Source: Lacisediminihabitans sp040549465 (GTDB taxonomy: Bacteria; Actinomycetota; Actinomycetes; Actinomycetales; Microbacteriaceae). Taken from it: DNA of 64,000 nt. The notes below the pieces were generated by a model. It made no database searches. It was not told the DNA's origin and worked only from the letters and a program-made list of their open reading frames with translations. The DNA lies in contig NZ_JBEPTL010000001.1 in assembly GCF_040549465.1 (NCBI RefSeq), forward strand, positions 1-64,000. Reading direction: 5' to 3'. The translations under genes and the position numbers were made by a program. Positions 60,440 through 64,000 of this stretch are shown here, one piece after another. The stretch's first letter is position 1, and every line of letters begins with the position of its first letter.

Positions 60440-61123
60440 TTACCAGGCAGAGGACGGCGCCGTCACGACGGGCACCGGGGTGTAATGCCAGCGTGAACCG
60501 TTACCGTAGTGGCTGCTCGCCCACGGCGAGGCCCAGATGGCCTGTTCCGTGATACTCGTCGGCGCTGCGGTGGCAAGCGCAGTGACGATCGCGCTGAAAC
60601 TCGGGTTGCGCTGGAGGTTCTCGGCGGCTTTCTGTGCGGCGATCACGAGGTTCGCGTACGAACCCGTTCCTCCACCACCGCCGGAGCCGTATCCGTTGTT
60701 CATCGGGTTGTTGCGGTTCCACCAGTTGTCCGGGCCGTTCTCCTGCCGCATCCACCGTACAAGGACTGTCACGTTGTCGTCGGTCGTCGGCCAGCCACCC
60801 GACATCAGCACCACTTTGGCCCAGTCGTAGTTGGTGCCATTCGCAGACAACGTTTGCACGCCTGCGGTGGTCGAGTAGGCATCACGGGTCACCGAGAGCA
60901 TTCCGCGGTCGGACACGGTGAGTGTCTGGCCATGGTGAGCGATGTAGGCATTCAACTGCTCGGCTGCACTCGGGGGAGCCGCCGGCGCGATGGCGCAGGT
61001 AGCCGCGAGAGCCAGGGCCGCGACAGCTGCACCGACGGCAAGGCCCCTCCTTACCCGTCCCAGCGGTCGAGAGGGCTTCGCTGTTGCGCGACGGCCAGTG
61101 GGGATTCGATGGGTGAGAGTCAT
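60440..61123 (-). CDS. Secreted lysozyme/peptidoglycan hydrolase-like protein
   Basis: From ATG 61123 the 227-residue protein has a basic start and a Sec signal (about residues 20-48, ending near CAIAPAAPPSAA). The C-terminal half reads LVRWMRQENGPDNWWNRNNPMNNGYGSG, then YANLVIAAQKAAENLQRNPSFSAIV. This resembles phage-type lysozyme/transglycosylase domains of the AxxRAEGG...NNPLNTT pattern, with the Glu of RQENG as the possible catalytic acid. An upstream in-frame extension spoils the signal peptide. Function in cell-wall turnover is inferred. Confidence 0.65.
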   Translation of the reverse strand: MTLTHRIPTGRRATAKPSRPLGRVRRGLAVGAAVAALALAATCAIAPAAPPSAAEQLNAYIAHHGQTLTVSDRGMLSVTRDAYSTTAGVQTLSANGTNYDWAKVVLMSGGWPTTDDNVTVLVRWMRQENGPDNWWNRNNPMNNGYGSGGGGGTGSYANLVIAAQKAAENLQRNPSFSAIVTALATAAPTSITEQAIWASPWASSHYGNGSRWHYTPVPVVTAPSSAW

Positions 61124-61312
61124 AGGGCTGCGTTTCCTGCGTCGGTAGGAATGCCAGCGGCAGGAATAACGAAGTTTACCAGAGGCTCTTTTCTGGCATT
61201 GAGGGGGCCGATGCTGGCCGGGTCGACCTCGCTGATTCGCATCATCCTCACCTCTCGAAAACCATCGAAAACCCTGGCCCGAGGGGCAAGGTGTCACGTC
61301 GGGAGGCAGGTT

Positions 61313-61819
61313 CTACTCAAGGTCGCCGGCGAGCAGTTCCCTGGCGCGTGCCTTGCGCACGGTGGACCAGCCGTCAAGGCCCGGACGGTAGTCAGGAGGG
61401 CAGGCGCGCTCCCAGCGTTCGATCACTTCGATCTCGGCGGGGATGTCTCCTCGACGCCGGTAAAGGATGGCGGCCTGCTTGTAATAGCCCTGTGCCGGTT
61501 CCTGCCCGGTGACCGTCGCGTGCCTGTCGGTCGCATCCAGAATTCCGACTAGCAGTTCGAGCAACTCGTCATCACGCTTCTCGCTGCGGAGTTTGTCGAG
61601 CTGCGGCACCCAGTCGACGTAGGGCTTGCCCCTGAACTGGGCGGCCTCGTCTTCCTCAGCACGCTGTGCCGCGTGGTCTTCGAGGGTCCACTCACTCTGC
61701 GGTTTGGCGGCGCGAGATTCGTGAGTTGAGGGCTCAACCGGATGGGCGTGACAGCCCGTCTGCGGATCGTCGGGAGCCGTCGTCTTTGGCTTGCTCCTGA
61801 ATGCGTCGAAGAATCCCAT
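61313..61819 (-). CDS. Hypothetical cytoplasmic protein, TPR-like C-terminus
   Basis: From ATG 61819 the protein has 168 residues. It starts MGFFDAFRSKPK, a form seen at the N-terminus of several small actinobacterial proteins, then a polar low-complexity part, and a helical C-terminus (LRSEKRDDELLELLVGILDAT; YYKQAAILYRRRGDIPAEIEVIERWERAC) reminiscent of tetratricopeptide-like helices. No domain is assigned with confidence. It is divergent from the flavoprotein gene. Confidence 0.7.
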   Translation of the reverse strand: MGFFDAFRSKPKTTAPDDPQTGCHAHPVEPSTHESRAAKPQSEWTLEDHAAQRAEEDEAAQFRGKPYVDWVPQLDKLRSEKRDDELLELLVGILDATDRHATVTGQEPAQGYYKQAAILYRRRGDIPAEIEVIERWERACPPDYRPGLDGWSTVRKARARELLAGDLE

Positions 61820-61950
61820 GCGCTCGATCGTTGCACAGCCGCCACCTGCTTCGCATCTTCGACGCGCGTCCGCGCCGCCTGTCGCGGTACCTCTGGGAGT
61901 TTGCTGGACGCCACCGATCACCCGAGCGCTGGCGAGTACTAGTGATGTTC

Positions 61951-62565
61951 ATGAACCCCTCCCCGCTCACCGCCATCGCACTCGTCTGCACTCTCACGCC
62001 CTCGCCCAAGCCCTCGAGCAGCGAGCTGATGGCAACGCAGGTACTCGAGCAACTCGCTGCCCACGGAGTGCCCGGCGAGAGTGTTCGCATCATCGACCAG
62101 TCGATCACGCCAGGGGTGGAGACGGATATGGGAAGCGGAGATGGATGGCCCGCCCTGCGCGACCGCATCCTGGCTTCAGACATCCTGCTGGTGTCGACGC
62201 CGATCTGGATGGGACATGCCTCAAGTCTGGCCCAGGTCGTGATGGAGCGACTCGACGCCGAGCTCTCCTTCACCGACGCTGCCGGTCGTCCACATCTCTA
62301 CGGCAAGGTCGCGATCGTCTCCGTTGTCGGCAATGAAGACGGCGCGCACAAAGCGACAGCGGATCTCTTCCAGGCACTGAACGACGTCGGTTTCACTATC
62401 CCTGCCCAGGGCGGCACGTACTGGAACGGTGAGGCCATGCAGACCGTCGACTACAAAGACCTCGATTCGACACCGGACCCGGTGGCAAGCGCGACGAGCG
62501 CGATGGCGGCTAATGCCGCCCATCTCGCTCGGGCTCTCAAGGCTTCGAACTATCCCGCGTCTTAA
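61951..62565 (+). CDS. Flavodoxin-like NAD(P)H-dependent FMN reductase
   Basis: This 204-residue protein begins LTAIALVCTLTPSPKPSSSELM, the phosphate loop of NADPH-dependent FMN reductases, continues with ILLVSTPIWMGHASSLAQVVMERLD and VAIVSVVGNEDGAHKATADLF, and ends in a helical C-terminus. It probably reduces flavin or quinone-like substrates. TACTAG(T) lies upstream; ATG 61945 and ATG 61951 are both possible starts. Longer in-frame starts read through the promoter of the divergent gene. Confidence 0.85.
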   Translation: MNPSPLTAIALVCTLTPSPKPSSSELMATQVLEQLAAHGVPGESVRIIDQSITPGVETDMGSGDGWPALRDRILASDILLVSTPIWMGHASSLAQVVMERLDAELSFTDAAGRPHLYGKVAIVSVVGNEDGAHKATADLFQALNDVGFTIPAQGGTYWNGEAMQTVDYKDLDSTPDPVASATSAMAANAAHLARALKASNYPAS

Positions 62566-62642
62566 TGGCACTTTTTCGCGACCCCTGTCAAGCCCCTACT
62601 TTTTTGTCGCAGCTGATTTAGCCTTTTCTCAGATGCAGCAAG

Positions 62643-62660
62643 CGAGACGAGACCGTCTCG
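62643..62660. promoter_or_regulatory. Inverted repeat upstream of the sigma-factor gene
   Basis: cgagacg-agac-cgtctcg forms a perfect 7-bp inverted repeat about 180 bp before the sigma gene and 80 bp after the flavoprotein stop. It is followed by tatagc, so it may be an operator or part of a promoter region. Confidence 0.45.
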
Positions 62661-62837
62661 TATAGCGCAGCATGCTTCTTGATGACTGGTGCAGGAGAGA
62701 CGGTTCTACGATTTTCCTCGGCCGCGCCCAGTACGACGATCGCAGTGTTTTATGCCATATTTTTCGGCGGCTTGTCAACCCCTCCCGCTGAGGGAATTCG
62801 GTCAATAGGTTTGTTCCAACCACTTTGGGGGTCACAA

Positions 62838-63797
62838 ATGAGTATCACCGCATACGAAGTCTCTGAAGCAAATATCATCGAAGCGCGTGGCGACGCGCGG
62901 GTCTCGAGCGATCCGCTCCGCGACTACCTGCAGCAGATCGGTCGTACCCCACTGCTGACAGCCGACGAAGAGGTTTCGCTGGCCCGTCGTATCGAGATCG
63001 GCGTCCTGGCCGACGAACGAATCGCCAACGAGCCGGACCTCGATGCGAAGCTGAAGCGTGAGCTGCAGTGGCTCGCTCGCGACGGCGATCGTGCCTACGA
63101 CACCTTCATTTGCTCCAACCTGCGACTGGTCGTGAGCATCGCGAAACGTTACGCCGGGCGAGGGCTCCCAATCATGGATGTGATCCAGGAGGGCAATCTC
63201 GGTCTGGTGCGCGCGGTCGAGAAGTTCGATTACACGATCGGCAACAAGTTCTCCACCTACGCGACCTGGTGGATCCGGCAGTCGGTACTGCGCGGAATAG
63301 CCGACTCGAGCCGCATCATCCGCATTCCGGTGCACACCGTCGAGAAGATGGACAAGCTCGACAGGGTGCGTCGTGACCTGGGGGCTGAACTCGGACGCAC
63401 CCCCACGATCGTCGAGGTGGCGGATGCCGCGCAGGTGAGCGTGGAAGAAGTGCTCAGGCTCGACAAGACCGACCACGACACCATCTCGCTCGGCCTGCCC
63501 ATCGGTGACGATGGCAGTACGGAACTCGGCGACTTGATCGAGGACGCCGACACTCCGGAGCCTTTCGAGAGCGTCGAACTCGGCCTGCGCTATGACGACA
63601 TTCGCCGCAAGCTCGACGCGCTGCCGCCGCGAGATGCCACAGTCATCCGTCTCCGTTTCGGGCTGGAAGGCCGCAAGGCCCTCACCCTCGATGAGGTTGG
63701 AGAACTGTATGGCATCACCCGCGAGCGGGTGCGCCAGCTGGAGACGCGCAGCCTCAAGAGGCTGCGCAGCGCCGATCTGAAGTCATACCTCGCCTGA
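62838..63797 (+). CDS. RNA polymerase sigma factor, short primary-like (SigB/HrdB group)
   Basis: This 319-residue protein has region 1.2 (SSDPLRDYLQQIGRTPLLTADEE), region 2 (NLRLVVSIAKRYAGRGLPIMDVIQEGNLGLVRAVEKFDY and GNKFSTYATWWIRQS), region 3 and region 4.2 (LTLDEVGELYGITRERVRQLETRSLKRLR). The N-terminal extension of a housekeeping SigA is missing, so it is a group 2 factor, like mycobacterial SigB, used in stationary phase or stress. A gggggt ribosome-like site precedes the ATG. Its leader is about 270 bp from the previous gene. Confidence 0.92.
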   Translation: MSITAYEVSEANIIEARGDARVSSDPLRDYLQQIGRTPLLTADEEVSLARRIEIGVLADERIANEPDLDAKLKRELQWLARDGDRAYDTFICSNLRLVVSIAKRYAGRGLPIMDVIQEGNLGLVRAVEKFDYTIGNKFSTYATWWIRQSVLRGIADSSRIIRIPVHTVEKMDKLDRVRRDLGAELGRTPTIVEVADAAQVSVEEVLRLDKTDHDTISLGLPIGDDGSTELGDLIEDADTPEPFESVELGLRYDDIRRKLDALPPRDATVIRLRFGLEGRKALTLDEVGELYGITRERVRQLETRSLKRLRSADLKSYLA

Positions 63798-63817
63798 GCG
63801 AACCCGACCCCGCCACT

Positions 63818-64000
63818 TCAGTCGCTGAACTCGGGATTTTCCTGCTCTTCCTGGGCTTGCTCGAACGAGATGTCGTCATTCTCACTCGGAGGCTTTTCAG
63901 AAACCAATGCCTCGGGATCAACGTGTTCTTCGTATTTCTCTTTCGCTTCTTCGTCTTCGGGTCCGACGCTGGTGTACTCGTGGTACCGATCTCGATTCTC
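63818..64000 (-). CDS. Partial acidic protein, C-terminal end
   Basis: The frame is open from the right edge to a TGA at 63818-63820, giving 60 residues rich in Glu and Asp (TSVGPEDEEAKEKYEEHVD, ISFEQAQEEQENPEFSD). The start lies outside the window. Such a highly charged tail suggests a small cytoplasmic protein or the end of a larger one; the family is not recognised. It converges on the sigma-factor gene with a 20-base gap. Confidence 0.65.
   Translation of the reverse strand, partial: ENRDRYHEYTSVGPEDEEAKEKYEEHVDPEALVSEKPPSENDDISFEQAQEEQENPEFSD

Overview
The window is high-G+C DNA with dense, often overlapping genes and many GTG/TTG starts. The gene set is that of an actinobacterium: FasR-type control of fabD-fabH-acpP-fabF, homodimeric AceE, DUF3145, a stand-alone family-A polymerase and a short primary-like sigma factor. 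Layout and protein types fit the Microbacteriaceae (Micrococcales), although no rRNA is present to confirm this. It looks chromosomal. There are three tRNA genes, no rRNA and no CRISPR array.

Region by region: 0.4-4 kb holds a small membrane protein, a Gfo/Idh oxidoreductase, and a LysR regulator divergent from a class V aminotransferase. 4-9.6 kb is an NAD operon (nrtR-nadA-nadB-nadC-cysteine desulfurase). 10-20 kb holds glyS, a DUF559-type nuclease-like protein, a DsbA/FrnE-like protein with a tiny partner gene, a YbaK-type deacylase, dus, dgt, a membrane protein and dnaG. 19.8-26.2 kb is a peptide-type ABC transporter with three ATPase domains, followed by a lactonase-like propeller protein. 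27.3-32 kb holds tRNA-Asn, a NarL-type two-component pair, a SHOCT protein, an orphan kinase and azlCD. 32-34.7 kb holds def, a DMT transporter and a GT4. 34.8-37 kb is a tRNA-linked islet with one ApeA/HEPN-like gene and antiporter debris. 37-42.4 kb holds a secreted lectin-sugar dehydrogenase and a four-gene overlapping operon (acyl-CoA dehydrogenase-like, PIG-L deacetylase, methyltransferase, GT2). 42.6-47.5 kb holds a 55-residue membrane protein, cspA, DUF1684, the family-A polymerase, padR and DUF3145. 47.6-57.5 kb holds a GT4, the fatty-acid cluster, fasR and aceE. 57.6-64 kb holds an epimerase, a peroxiredoxin, two frameshifted genes flanking tRNA-Val, a secreted lysozyme-like protein, a flavoprotein, a sigma factor and an acidic partial gene.

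Three observations stand out. (1) Six copies of a roughly 90-115 bp element with conserved inverted termini (TTTCGGAAATTCAGGA ... TCCTGAATTTCCGAAA) and a variable interior. All six share one orientation and all lie just upstream of a plus-strand gene; one forms the 3' coding end of a gene. (2) A 1.6-kb islet bounded by a tRNA 3'-half repeat that carries one candidate HEPN defence gene. (3) An uncharacterised, translationally coupled glycan/lipid-type operon at 39.3-42.4 kb. In addition, about ten genes show a -10 hexamer six or seven bases before the start codon, which points to widespread leaderless transcription.
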